This document shows, piece after piece, positions 46,855 to 55,301 of a stretch of 64,000 nt of DNA. Source of the DNA: Nocardia seriolae NBRC 15557 (GTDB taxonomy: Bacteria; Actinomycetota; Actinomycetes; Mycobacteriales; Mycobacteriaceae). The stretch covers positions 1 to 64,000 of the forward strand of contig NZ_BJWY01000024.1 in NCBI RefSeq assembly GCF_007990715.1. The letters are read 5' to 3'. Position numbers and translations under genes: made by a program. The stretch's first letter is position 1, and every line of letters starts with the position of its first letter. The notes below the pieces were generated by a model, which made no database searches, had not been told where the DNA came from, and saw only the letters and a list, made by a program, of their open reading frames with translations.

Positions 46855-47145
46855 TCACGACGAATCCCCCCTCTCCCGCCTGCGCTGCTGCAACACCGCC
46901 ACCACATGCCGCACCGTCGTCCCCAACTGCGCCGCCAACGCGTCGGCCCGCTCATCCGGCTCCACCGTGCCACAACACATCTCGGTCAGCCGTAAGGCGA
47001 CCCGAGCCTCCTCCCGAGTCAACAGTGGCTCGGGCCGCCAACTCAATTTCCACGCAGGCTCATCCCGAGCCAGCCGCCGGGCCCACTCCGGCGTCACGCT
47101 GCTGGTCATCGATCGGCTGCTCTCATAGATCACGACGGTCTCCAT
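46855..47145 (-). CDS. Small PE.A-LSWLP paralogue B
   Basis: 96 residues from ATG 47145; ATG 47109 (MTSSVTPEWA) would give 84. Its core SVTPEWARRL, PAWKLSWRPEPLLTREEARV aligns with paralogue A, and its C-terminus ADALAAQLGTTVRHVVAVLQ looks like a helix-turn-helix. It is divergent from the PfkB-fold gene across 459 bp that hold the dyad array at 47439-47526. Its small size and basic tail (QQRRRERG) would fit a DNA-binding protein, but this is inference. Confidence 0.65.
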   Translation of the reverse strand: METVVIYESSRSMTSSVTPEWARRLARDEPAWKLSWRPEPLLTREEARVALRLTEMCCGTVEPDERADALAAQLGTTVRHVVAVLQQRRRERGDSS

Positions 47146-47604
47146 TTGTGTGAGGCATCGTCGCCGATCGGGGCAGCCGCTATTTCGGAATTTCTCGGAC
47201 AACAGATCATGGTCGATGGTCAGCCGGTGGTGTGATTTCCAGCGGGTGGTAACCGCGCGGACGGCGGGGCGGCGACTAGGCGTTGGGTTATCGGCAAGTC
47301 GGGCAAGCGAATCCGTGATCCCGCATAGGTGCGCATTCGCCCTCGAGCTCCCCGTTCACCCGACTCGCCGCGCGCGGACCCCGCCGGATGCGCCGCATCA
47401 GGTACATCACTCCCATGGCATCACCTCCCGTACCGTCTGGCAGGTGCGAAACTCGCTACCGCAAGTATGGCAGTTGCCGCCGACTTCCGGCATTTGCCGT
47501 TCCTACAAGAGAATTGGCGTTTTGCCTGTTCGTGAAAACGGGTCGGCGGTACTGTAAGAGGTGGATGGCGTATTCTCACACCCTCACGAAAAGCCGACTC
47601 TGTC
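47146..47604. other. Divergent intergenic region with dyad array
   Basis: 459 bases with lower GC than the surroundings and no gene. It separates small paralogue B (minus) from the PfkB-like gene (plus) and contains the dyad array listed separately. Confidence 0.6.
47439..47526. promoter_or_regulatory. Array of GGCA-nn-TGCC dyads
   Basis: GGCAGTTGCC at 47469-47478 and CGGCATTTGCCG at 47488-47499 are perfect dyads, centred 20 bp apart. GGCGTTTTGCC at 47516-47526 and GGCAGGTGCG near 47439 are degenerate copies. All lie 80-165 bp upstream of the PfkB-like ATG. Spacing of about two helical turns fits cooperative repressor or activator binding. Confidence 0.55.
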
Positions 47605-49113
47605 ATGTCGTCCCAAGACCCCGGTGCCGTTGCCGTACGCAGTATCCTCACGCGCCTCAGGACCCGATCCGGATTGAGCTCGGATCGCTTGGGCAGTACC
47701 GAGATCGAAACGAGCACCCTGACTCAGCTCAGCGTGGTGGTGAGATATGCGCACCTGAACGACCTGACGCCAGAACAAGCCCTGCCCGGGGCCATCGCGC
47801 ACGTCGCTAAGCAACTGCCGCCCACCCAACGGCTGATCGTCGATGCCGAACTGTGTCTGGGCTTGCTGCGGGAGCCCTCGTCGAACGAGATCGACGTCGA
47901 TCGACTGTACGGGCCCGATCTCGGCGAGCGCCGCCGTTATCTCCCCCAGGCCTGGCGAAAACTGCACGAAGTACTCGGCGTGCTCCAGATCCCGACCGCG
48001 CCCACGGTCCGGACGCTGCGCGATGCGCCGGAGCGGGAGGCGTTCGAGGCGCTCGCTGATCTGCTCATCTCGGGTTCGGTGCCCGACACCTCGGAGCGGG
48101 ATACGGCGACCGTGATCGGTGACGCGGTCATCGATGAGCTGTACATCGTCGAGCAGATCCCGATCGCGGGTGACTCGGCCTGGGGCGACTTCCGGCGGCA
48201 TCCGGGCGGAAAAGGGTTGAACCGTGCGGTAGCCCTCGCCCGGCTCGGGCTCGACGTCCGCCTGCTCACCGCAATCGGTGACGATGACGACGGTGAATTC
48301 GTCCTGCGCTACCTCGCCACTGAGAATGTGGACGTGAGCCTGATCAAAGTGCAGCCGGGTGCGCGTACCGCGGTCACGGCGGTGATCATGGACCTGACCG
48401 GGCTGCACTTTTCGATCGCGTTCAAACAACCTCGGATCAATCTGACCGAAGCGGATCTCGACCGATCGACAGTGCGTCAGGCGATCGCCGACTCCAGAGC
48501 GGTGCTGGTGACCTTCGAACAGGCCACCGATGTCGTGGAACAGACACTTCGCGTGGTGGATTCACTGCCCGAGCCGCCGTGGCTGATCGTGGCGGTCTCG
48601 CCTCCCCAGGTATTACCGCAGTCGATGCACCTGTATCTGCGGGCCGTGGACTACCTCATCGGTTCCTCCGCCGAGCTGGGTCGGTTATGGCCGAACAGCT
48701 CGAGTGAAGCGGTCATAGAACGCCTACTGCGATTCGGTGTCGGCGCAGTGTGCGCGGTCGATGGTTCGAGATGCACGATTCACCGTGTCCGCAGAGCCCC
48801 GCTGGAGTTGGCACGATTCGCCGCGGTATTACCGGGCTCGGCGGGGGCGGCATCGGCGTTCTCGGCCGCGCTCACCTATCGCTTGATCACCCAGGGCCAC
48901 AGCGCCGAATTCGCCGACTTTGAATGGGCGACTGCGGCCATGGCAGCGACCACGCCGGCGCCCAACGTTCCCGACTCGATGCCGACCGGCGCCGATATCG
49001 AACGTGTAGTTTCGGTCGAATCGGATGATGGGGAAACGCCGTTCGCGCGTGGAGATCGTCGACACAGCGGGACTTCAGAGCGAAAACGCCGAGCAGACCG
49101 GCGCAGCGGTTAG
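47605..49113 (+). CDS. PfkB/ribokinase-fold protein with novel N-terminal domain, probable pseudokinase
   Basis: 502 residues from ATG 47605; no ribosome site is visible. Residues 1-165 are helical and unassigned (ILTRLRTRSGLSSDRLG, LTPEQALPGAIAHVAKQLPP, AELCLGLLREPSS, YLPQAWRKLHEVLGVLQIP). Residues 166-460 match ribokinase: VIGDAVIDELYIVEQIPIAG, HPGGKGLNRAVALARLGLDV (first PfkB signature intact), DDDDGEFVLRYLATENVDVS. The second signature, normally DTTGAGDAF with the catalytic Asp, reads PGSAGAASAFSAAL: the Asp is Ser. A working kinase is unlikely, so I infer a nucleoside- or sugar-binding regulator. The C-terminus is charged and low-complexity. It heads a three-gene unit with two GTP cyclohydrolase II-like genes. 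Confidence 0.8.
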   Translation: MSSQDPGAVAVRSILTRLRTRSGLSSDRLGSTEIETSTLTQLSVVVRYAHLNDLTPEQALPGAIAHVAKQLPPTQRLIVDAELCLGLLREPSSNEIDVDRLYGPDLGERRRYLPQAWRKLHEVLGVLQIPTAPTVRTLRDAPEREAFEALADLLISGSVPDTSERDTATVIGDAVIDELYIVEQIPIAGDSAWGDFRRHPGGKGLNRAVALARLGLDVRLLTAIGDDDDGEFVLRYLATENVDVSLIKVQPGARTAVTAVIMDLTGLHFSIAFKQPRINLTEADLDRSTVRQAIADSRAVLVTFEQATDVVEQTLRVVDSLPEPPWLIVAVSPPQVLPQSMHLYLRAVDYLIGSSAELGRLWPNSSSEAVIERLLRFGVGAVCAVDGSRCTIHRVRRAPLELARFAAVLPGSAGAASAFSAALTYRLITQGHSAEFADFEWATAAMAATTPAPNVPDSMPTGADIERVVSVESDDGETPFARGDRRHSGTSERKRRADRRSG

Positions 49114-49189
49114 CATTACGCCTGCCCATCGTGCGTCGCGATCGGTTGGGTTCGATGTCCCGGCCGAACCCCTATCGGAGGATCGGTCC

Positions 49190-49852
49190 ATGACAGCAGA
49201 CGCCGGTGCGCTCCCGGACGGCGGTCACCTCGATGGGCCGCGGCCCGACCTGTCCATCGGCCCGGCGCACTACCTCAGTCGTAAGGGCTCACAGTTGTCG
49301 ATCCGCGTGATGCGAGTCAACCATGACCACTCCTTCGGCCATGCAGTGATCGTCGGTCATATCGGCGACGGCTGTTTGGTCCGCATTCATTCGCGGTGCT
49401 TCTACGGGGATTCGCTGGCCTCCGACGACTGCGATTGCGGTGCGCAACTGGCATGGTCGATGGATCAGATCCAGATCGAAGGCAGCGGAGTGCTATTCTA
49501 TCTCGAGCAGGAAGGACGTGGCGAGGGCCTGGTCGCCAAGTCGCGGGCCTACCATGTCAGCCAACAGTTGGGGCTCAATACCTTCGAGAGCTACGAATGG
49601 CTCGGGTTCCCCAGCGACTCCCGCAGTTACGGCCAGGTGGCCGTGACACTGAGACGGCTCGGGCTGGCATCGATACGGCTGCTGACCAACAATCCGGCCA
49701 AGGTCGCCGAGCTCGAGTTCGAAGGGATACGGGTCACCCGCGTGCCTGTCGCGGTAGATCTACCCAATGACGTGGTACGTGAGTATGTGCGGGTAAAGCA
49801 GGTCCGTGGCCACTTCTGCCCCACGATCGGGACGTCCGGCACGTCCGGGTAG
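49190..49852 (+). CDS. GTP cyclohydrolase II-like enzyme, copy 1
   Basis: 220 residues from ATG 49190, with GGAGG 9 nt upstream, 76 nt after the PfkB-like gene. Single-domain RibA fold without a DHBP synthase part. Zinc ligands: RIHSRCFYGDSLASDDCDCG. Active-site features: GVLFYLEQEGRGEGL (Tyr kept), WLGFPSDSRSY (Asp and Arg kept) and RLLTNNPAKV (Thr and Lys kept). The enzyme should open and hydrolyse GTP to a pyrimidine as in riboflavin synthesis. The lack of other rib genes nearby and the presence of a twin argue for a specialised role. Confidence 0.85.
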   Translation: MTADAGALPDGGHLDGPRPDLSIGPAHYLSRKGSQLSIRVMRVNHDHSFGHAVIVGHIGDGCLVRIHSRCFYGDSLASDDCDCGAQLAWSMDQIQIEGSGVLFYLEQEGRGEGLVAKSRAYHVSQQLGLNTFESYEWLGFPSDSRSYGQVAVTLRRLGLASIRLLTNNPAKVAELEFEGIRVTRVPVAVDLPNDVVREYVRVKQVRGHFCPTIGTSGTSG

Positions 49853-50001
49853 GCCGATCCGAACCCGGTTGCGGCGAGGACGGTTTCGGACCGTGGTCGT
49901 CCGTGAATCCCATAGCGGTTCGGCTCGGAGACGACCGACCGGCGCCGTGGTCGATCCAGTTCGGCCATAATTACCCAAGGGTACAAACAGCTGGAGCGGC
50001 C

Positions 50002-50679
50002 GTGAAAGAGCTTCAGGCAACCGAGCATTCGCTCTCGCGCAAGGGCCGGGAGATGCCGGTGCGGGTGATGGAGCTGCGCGACAGACCCGGTGGGGTGGTC
50101 GAGCAGGTCGTCGGCCACGTCCTGGTCTTCGGTCATCCGGGCGACGGCTGCCTGGTCCGTATCCACTCGCGCTGCCTCTACGGCGATGCGCTGCAGTCCG
50201 ATGATTGTGACTGCGGACCGGAGCTCGAGCTGGCCATGGATTTGATTCAGGACGAGAACGGACAGGGTGTTCTCATCTATCTGGAACAGGAGGGCCGGGG
50301 CGAGGGCCTGGTCGTGAAGGCAATGGGGCTGCGGACCGGCGAGCAAACCGGGGCCGATACCTTCGACGCTTACCGCATACTGGGCCATCCCATCGATTCG
50401 CGGTCCTATGACCATGCGGCGGACGCGCTGACGCATCTGGGTCTGCGTTCGGTGCGCTTGATGACCAACAATCCCGACAAGCTGCGGGCGGTGCAGGATG
50501 CCGGGCTCAGGGTCGAAGCGGTGCCGCTGGCGACCGAGCCCCGCAGCGAGCGCGCGGCGTTGTACATGGAGGCCAAGCGGCGAGGCGCCAACCACAGCTA
50601 TCCCGAACCGGGCGGCATAGCCGCGTCCGGAGTCCGCGCGAGAACCATGGGTGCGGTGCCGCGGCGGGCGGATCGATAG
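50002..50679 (+). CDS. GTP cyclohydrolase II-like enzyme, copy 2
   Basis: 225 residues from GTG 50002, with GGAG 6 nt upstream; a longer in-frame start lies at 49903. Zinc motif RIHSRCLYGDALQSDDCDCG; GVLIYLEQEGRGEGL; ILGHPIDSRSYDHA; RLMTNNPDKL. All residues expected for GTP binding and hydrolysis are kept. It is clearly a paralogue of copy 1 but well diverged outside the motifs, so the duplication is old or the two were acquired separately. The C-terminal 40 residues are longer than in copy 1 and basic. 149 nt separate the two genes. Confidence 0.85.
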   Translation: MKELQATEHSLSRKGREMPVRVMELRDRPGGVVEQVVGHVLVFGHPGDGCLVRIHSRCLYGDALQSDDCDCGPELELAMDLIQDENGQGVLIYLEQEGRGEGLVVKAMGLRTGEQTGADTFDAYRILGHPIDSRSYDHAADALTHLGLRSVRLMTNNPDKLRAVQDAGLRVEAVPLATEPRSERAALYMEAKRRGANHSYPEPGGIAASGVRARTMGAVPRRADR

Positions 50680-50868
50680 TTTCGGCCAGCGGCGTGGCCG
50701 TTGTAGTCCGCGACACAATCGGCGTGATCTGGTTACGATGAGTGAGCCGTGCCACAGATGGTGCGTGGCCATCGCGTGGATCGGGTTGGTCGTTCTCTCG
50801 GACGTCGGGGTTCGCGCAGGTGGGTGCGCGTGTGGTGGGCGAAGCGAGAGGCAATCGGGAAAAGGGTT

Positions 50869-52698
50869 ATGACGACTGATATCGGGTATGCGCACGCATC
50901 TGGGAAGACGGTTTATACGATTCCGGAGGCGTTTCAGGAGACGTTGACGCTGCGGCCGGGGCAGGTGGCGTTGCGGACGGTCGGGGGGACACAGCAGATC
51001 CCCTGGCGGGAGTACGGGGAGCGGGTGCGCAGCATCGCCGCCGGGCTGGCCGGGTTGGGGGTGGGGCCCGGGGACACCGTGGGGATCATGCTGACCAACC
51101 GGCCGGAGTGCAATCTGGTCGATACCGCGGCACTGCACGTGGGTGCGACGCCGTTCTCGATCTACAACACCAGCTCGCCCGAGCAGATCGCGCACCTGTT
51201 CACCAATGCCGAGAACAAGGTGGTCATCACCGAGCCGGCGTTCCTGGACACCGTGCGCTCGGCGGGCGTGGAGCTGGAACACATTGTGCTGGTGGAGGGT
51301 TCGGCGGCGGGCACGCTGACCCTGGCCGAGGTCGAGGCCGCGCCGAAGCCGGACTTCGACTTCGACGCCGCCTGGCGGGCGGTCAAACCCGAGGACATCG
51401 CGACACTGATCTACACCTCCGGCACCACCGGGCCGTCCAAGGGCGTCGAGCTCACCCACCGCAATGTGGTGGCCCCGATCGTGGGCCTGGTCGAAGGCCC
51501 GCTGACCGTCGGCCTGGACGACCGCTCGGTGTCCTCCCTGCCGGCCGCCCATGTCGCCGACCGCATTTCGGGCCACTGCGCCAACCTGTTCACCGGCGTG
51601 CAGATGACCTGTGTGCCCGACCCGCGCGAGATCGCCGCCGCCCTGCCCGACGCCCGCCCCACCGCCTTCTTCGGCGTGCCGCGGGTGTGGCAGAAGATCA
51701 AGGCCGGTATCGATGCCAAACTCGCCACCGAGGCCAGCCCGGTGAAGAAGGCTCTCGCCAACTGGGCGCTGAACGTCGGTGCCCAGACCGCGCGCGCCGA
51801 TCTGGCCGGCACCGGCCGCGGCCCGCTGCTCGAGGTGCAGCACAAGCTGGCCGACGCGCTGGTGCTGAGCAAGCTGCGCCACGCCCTGGGCTTCGACGAA
51901 CTCAAGGTCGCCGCCTCCGGCGCCGCCGCCATCCCGCCCGAAACCCTGGAATACCTGCTGGGCCTGGGCTTCACGGTGACCGAGGTGTGGGGCATGTCGG
52001 AAACCTCCGGCGTGGGCACCTACACCCCGCTGGACAGGCCCAAGCCGGGCACCGTCGGCATCCCGATGAAGGGCGTGGAACTGCGCCTGGCCGAGGACGG
52101 TGAGCTGCTCATCCGCGGCGGCATCGTCACCCACGGCTACCGCAAGATGCCCGACAAGACCGCCGAGGCCATCGACGCCGACGGCTGGCTGCACACCGGC
52201 GACGTGGCCACCATCGACGGCGACGGCTACGTCAGCATCGTCGACCGCAAGAAGGAACTCATCATCAACGAGGCGGGAAAGAACCTGTCTCCCACCAATA
52301 TCGAGAACACCGTCAAGGCGGCGTCCTCATTGGTCGGCCAGGTGGTGGCGATCGGCGACGCCAAGCCGTTCATCGCCGCGCTGGTGGTGCTCGACATCGA
52401 CACCGCCGTGGTGCGCGCCAAGGCCCTGGGCACCCCCGACGCCGAACTGAAAACCCTGGCCGCCCACCCGGAGATCGTCGCCGAGATCAAGGCCGCCGTC
52501 ACCATCGCCAACGCCAAACTCTCCCGCGTCGAGCAGATCAAACGCTTCACCATCCTCGACCTGGGCTGGGAACCCGGCGGCGACGAACTGACCCCCACCC
52601 TCAAACTCAAGCGCAGCCCCATCGCCACCAAATACGCCACCGAAATCGCCACCCTGTACCTGTCCCCCGCCCCCACGGGCGTGGTCGACATGAAGTAA
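50869..52698 (+). CDS. fadD: Long-chain fatty-acid-CoA ligase
   Basis: 609 residues from ATG 50869 (MTTDIGYAHASGKT), with GGGAAAAGG upstream. Motifs: IYTSGTTGPSKGVELTHRNV (AMP loop), VTEVWGMSETSG, GWLHTGDVATIDGDGYVSIV, RKKELIINEAGKNLSPTNIE, and DELTPTLKLKRSPI carrying the catalytic Lys. It is a paralogue of the ligase at 15140. The codon usage near its start (many XXG third positions such as TTG, GCG, GGG) is a little unlike the C-rich middle. It ends with a strong terminator. Not obviously linked to the GCH II genes, though it reads in the same direction. Confidence 0.93.
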   Translation: MTTDIGYAHASGKTVYTIPEAFQETLTLRPGQVALRTVGGTQQIPWREYGERVRSIAAGLAGLGVGPGDTVGIMLTNRPECNLVDTAALHVGATPFSIYNTSSPEQIAHLFTNAENKVVITEPAFLDTVRSAGVELEHIVLVEGSAAGTLTLAEVEAAPKPDFDFDAAWRAVKPEDIATLIYTSGTTGPSKGVELTHRNVVAPIVGLVEGPLTVGLDDRSVSSLPAAHVADRISGHCANLFTGVQMTCVPDPREIAAALPDARPTAFFGVPRVWQKIKAGIDAKLATEASPVKKALANWALNVGAQTARADLAGTGRGPLLEVQHKLADALVLSKLRHALGFDELKVAASGAAAIPPETLEYLLGLGFTVTEVWGMSETSGVGTYTPLDRPKPGTVGIPMKGVELRLAEDGELLIRGGIVTHGYRKMPDKTAEAIDADGWLHTGDVATIDGDGYVSIVDRKKELIINEAGKNLSPTNIENTVKAASSLVGQVVAIGDAKPFIAALVVLDIDTAVVRAKALGTPDAELKTLAAHPEIVAEIKAAVTIANAKLSRVEQIKRFTILDLGWEPGGDELTPTLKLKRSPIATKYATEIATLYLSPAPTGVVDMK

Positions 52699-52753
52699 CC
52701 CGACACCCGACGTGCGCACGGCACGCCGGGCAGGAGCACGGGCGGCCGTGACA

Positions 52754-52788
52754 ACTGTGGGCCCGGACCGAATGTCCGGGCCCACAGT
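52754..52788 (+). terminator. Terminator of fadD
   Basis: Perfect 15-bp arms ACTGTGGGCCCGGAC and GTCCGGGCCCACAGT with a 5-nt CGAAT loop. Confidence 0.9.
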
Positions 52789-52879
52789 CATATCCACGCG
52801 ATGCCACCCCACTGCGTCGCCTGAAGGTGCGCCGCGGGCGCGCACGCTCCCCGCGCCGCCCTGAGCTGGCCGGGCTCAT

Positions 52880-52947
52880 TCAAGATCAGGGAGCTCTCAC
52901 CGCGGGAATTCGGACAGATTTCCGCAGTGAGAGCTCCCTGATCTTGA
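52880..52947. repeat. 26-bp-arm inverted repeat
   Basis: Left arm 52880-52905 begins TCAAGATCAGGGAGCTCTCA; right arm 52922-52947 ends GAGCTCCCTGATCTTGA. One mismatch in 26 and a 16-nt loop. It is separate from both neighbouring terminators, so a third terminator is not needed here. A small mobile hairpin or attachment-like structure is possible. Confidence 0.7.
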
Positions 52948-53012
52948 TCGCCGACCTGGTGCGGGACGGGTGCTCAGCTGCGTCGGGAGCGGGACAGTCG
53001 CTCGATATGGGT

Positions 53013-53041
53013 GTGGCCCCGGGCGAATCGCGCGGGGCCAC
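53013..53041. terminator. Terminator of the PEBP gene
   Basis: GTGGCCCCGGGC and GCGCGGGGCCAC, 12-nt arms with one mismatch and a GAATC loop, 18 nt past the stop. Confidence 0.75.
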
Positions 53042-53059
53042 AACGGCTCAGAGGTGAGG

Positions 53060-53602
53060 TTACTTCGCCGGTTCCTCGTAGGTGGCGATGATCTGCGCGC
53101 GCCCCAGGCTGTGGAAGAACAGGTTGAAGCCCAGGTAGGCGGGGGTGCCGTTGGCGTCGATGTCCAGGGACTCCACATCGACGGCGTGCACGACGATGAA
53201 GTAGCGGTGGTAGCCGTGCCCGGCCGGCGGGGACGCGCCCACGAACCCGGGGAACGCGCCGTCGTTGCGCAGCTGGACCGCACCGGCGGGCAGGGTGCCG
53301 CCCTCACTGCCCGCGCCGGAGGCCAGCGAGGTGACCGAGGCGGGGATATTGGCCACTGCCCAGTGCCAGAAGCCCGACGCGGTGGGCGCGTCCGGATCGA
53401 ACACGGTGACCGCGAAACTCTTGGTCTCGGCCGGGAATCCGGACCAGGAAAGCTGCGGGGAGATGTCCTTGCCACCCGACCCGAACACCCCCGACACCTG
53501 GTCATTGGCGAAGGGCCGGCCGTCGGTGACATCGGCGGAGGTGACCGTGAAGCTGGGGACCTGCGGCAGAGCGGCGTACGGGTCGTACGAATAGTCGGGC
53601 AC
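53060..53602 (-). CDS. PEBP (YbhB/YbcL) family protein
   Basis: 180 residues from GTG 53602 with AAGGA 7 nt upstream. Phosphatidylethanolamine-binding protein fold: [53 protein letters not shown] (the DPDxP and HW anion-binding site), [16 protein letters not shown] and [14 protein letters not shown]. The M. tuberculosis counterpart is Rv2140c, beside a peptidase homologous to the next gene. Cytoplasmic, no signal peptide. Ligand unknown; phosphate-bearing groups are expected. Confidence 0.92.
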   Translation of the reverse strand: MPDYSYDPYAALPQVPSFTVTSADVTDGRPFANDQVSGVFGSGGKDISPQLSWSGFPAETKSFAVTVFDPDAPTASGFWHWAVANIPASVTSLASGAGSEGGTLPAGAVQLRNDGAFPGFVGASPPAGHGYHRYFIVVHAVDVESLDIDANGTPAYLGFNLFFHSLGRAQIIATYEEPAK

Positions 53603-53621
53603 GAGAAGTCCTTTCGAATCG

Positions 53622-54971
53622 TCAGCTGTGCAGAAGGAAGTGTTCCAGTACGCGGGTGCCGAATTCGAGCGATTCCACCGGAACCCGCTCGTCGACCCCG
53701 TGGAACAGGGCGGTGAAGTCCAGTTCGGGCGGCAGCCGCAGCGGCGCGAAGCCGAAGCAGCGAATCCCCAACTTGGCGAAGGCCTTCGCGTCGGTGCCGC
53801 CGGAGAGCATGTAGGGCACGGTGCGCCCGGCCGGATCGTGGGCGAGGATGGCCTCGTTCATGGCGTCGACGAGATGCCCGTCGAAGGTGGTCTCGTAGGA
53901 GTCGAGCCTGGTGATCCACTCGCGCTCCACGTCCGGGCCGATCAGCGCGTCGACCTCGCGCTCGAATTCGGCCTGCCGCCCGGGCACCACCCGGCAGTCG
54001 ACCACGGCCTCGGCGGTCTGCGGAATGACATTGGCCTTGTAGCCCGCCCGCAGCATGGTCGGATTGGCGGTGTCACGCAGGGTCGCGCCGATGATGCGCG
54101 AAATGGTCCCCAGTTTTGCCAGCTGGCCCTCGATATCGGGTGAGGCCGGATCGAATTCGAGCCCGGACTCCTCGGCCACCGCCGCCAGGAACTCGGCCAC
54201 CGAATCCGACACCACCAGCGGGAAGGTGTGGGTCCCCAGCCGCGCCACCGCCGGCGACAGGATGGTGACCGCATTGTCGTCGTGCAGGAACGAGCCGTGC
54301 CCGGCGCGGGCCTTGGCGCGCAAGCGCATCCAGCCCAGCCCCTTCTCCGCGGTCTCGACCAGATACAGCCGCCGCTCGGACCCGTCGGGCTTGGGCACGG
54401 TCAGCGAGAACCCGCCGACCTCTCCGACCGCCTCGGTCACCCCCTCGAACAGATCGGGCCGATTCTCCACCAGCCACTGGCACCCCCACCGCCCGCCGTT
54501 CTCCTCGTCGGCGACGAAGGCCCACACGATATCGCGCGGCGGCACCGTCCCCTCGATCTTGAACTGCCGGGCCACCGCCAGCATCATGCCGACCATGTCC
54601 TTCATATCGATCGCCCCGCGCCCCCACACGTAGCCGTCGCGCACCGTACCGGAGAACGGGTGCACACTCCAGTCCGCGGCCTCGGCGGGCACCACATCCA
54701 GATGCCCGTGCATCATCAGCGCCCCCCGCGCGGGATCCGCACCCTGCAACCGCGCGAACACATTCCCGCGCCCCGGCGCCCCCGACTCCACATACTCGGT
54801 CTCATACCCCGCCGCAGCGAGTTGCTCGGCCACCCACAGCGCACACTCGCGCTCGCCCTTGGTGGTTTCGAGTTCACCGGTGTTGGAGGTATCGAACCGG
54901 ATCAGCGCACTGACCAGGTCCACCACTTCCGACACGGCGCGGCTGCTGTGGTTTTCGGCGGTTTCGGACAC
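53622..54971 (-). CDS. M20 family metallopeptidase
   Basis: 449 residues from GTG 54971. Zinc-site motifs: [20 protein letters not shown] (metal His and catalytic Asp), [15 protein letters not shown] (bridging Asp), [12 protein letters not shown] (catalytic Glu and metal Glu) and [14 protein letters not shown] (C-terminal metal His). Dimerisation domain between ([20 protein letters not shown]). This is the ArgE/DapE/carboxypeptidase superfamily; the M. tuberculosis equivalent is Rv2141c. Exact peptide or N-acyl substrate is unknown. It is 19 nt upstream of the PEBP gene and co-transcribed with it. Confidence 0.93.
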   Translation of the reverse strand: MSETAENHSSRAVSEVVDLVSALIRFDTSNTGELETTKGERECALWVAEQLAAAGYETEYVESGAPGRGNVFARLQGADPARGALMMHGHLDVVPAEAADWSVHPFSGTVRDGYVWGRGAIDMKDMVGMMLAVARQFKIEGTVPPRDIVWAFVADEENGGRWGCQWLVENRPDLFEGVTEAVGEVGGFSLTVPKPDGSERRLYLVETAEKGLGWMRLRAKARAGHGSFLHDDNAVTILSPAVARLGTHTFPLVVSDSVAEFLAAVAEESGLEFDPASPDIEGQLAKLGTISRIIGATLRDTANPTMLRAGYKANVIPQTAEAVVDCRVVPGRQAEFEREVDALIGPDVEREWITRLDSYETTFDGHLVDAMNEAILAHDPAGRTVPYMLSGGTDAKAFAKLGIRCFGFAPLRLPPELDFTALFHGVDERVPVESLEFGTRVLEHFLLHS

Positions 54972-55301
54972 GTCCCTTTCCTACCACTTCCGCGACCGGC
55001 CCTGCCCAGCCGCCGCCCGCCCTGCCCCGCCCGGTGCAGGTCGATCCCCGCCGGAGAATTGGAATCACCCGTCGCGCAAGGGTTCCGGCCCGCTCACCTC
55101 GTATTCGCGCAGGCCGACCTTGCTGGATCCTGGCCGACCGACCGAACCCGGCGGCCGAAGTCCCGCTGTGCAACGCCCGGGCCCGGTGCGCGATCGGCCC
55201 TTCGACCGCGCCCGCGTCTCCGGCCGTGCCGCTGCCCGTGCCGTGAACGCCGCGGGCGCGATCGGATTCGGCGGCAGCGGCAGGATTGGCGAGCGTGCGG
55301 G
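54972..55301. other. Intergenic region, nothing recognised
   Basis: 330 bases of GC-rich sequence with a 3' side facing paralogue 1 and a 5' side upstream of the peptidase. I saw no gene, strong dyad or RNA. Confidence 0.6.

Larger units (their letters stand above)
52699..53059. other. Intergenic region between fadD and PEBP
   Basis: 361 bases without a gene. It holds three hairpins: the fadD terminator, the 26-bp-arm repeat and the PEBP terminator. Confidence 0.7.
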
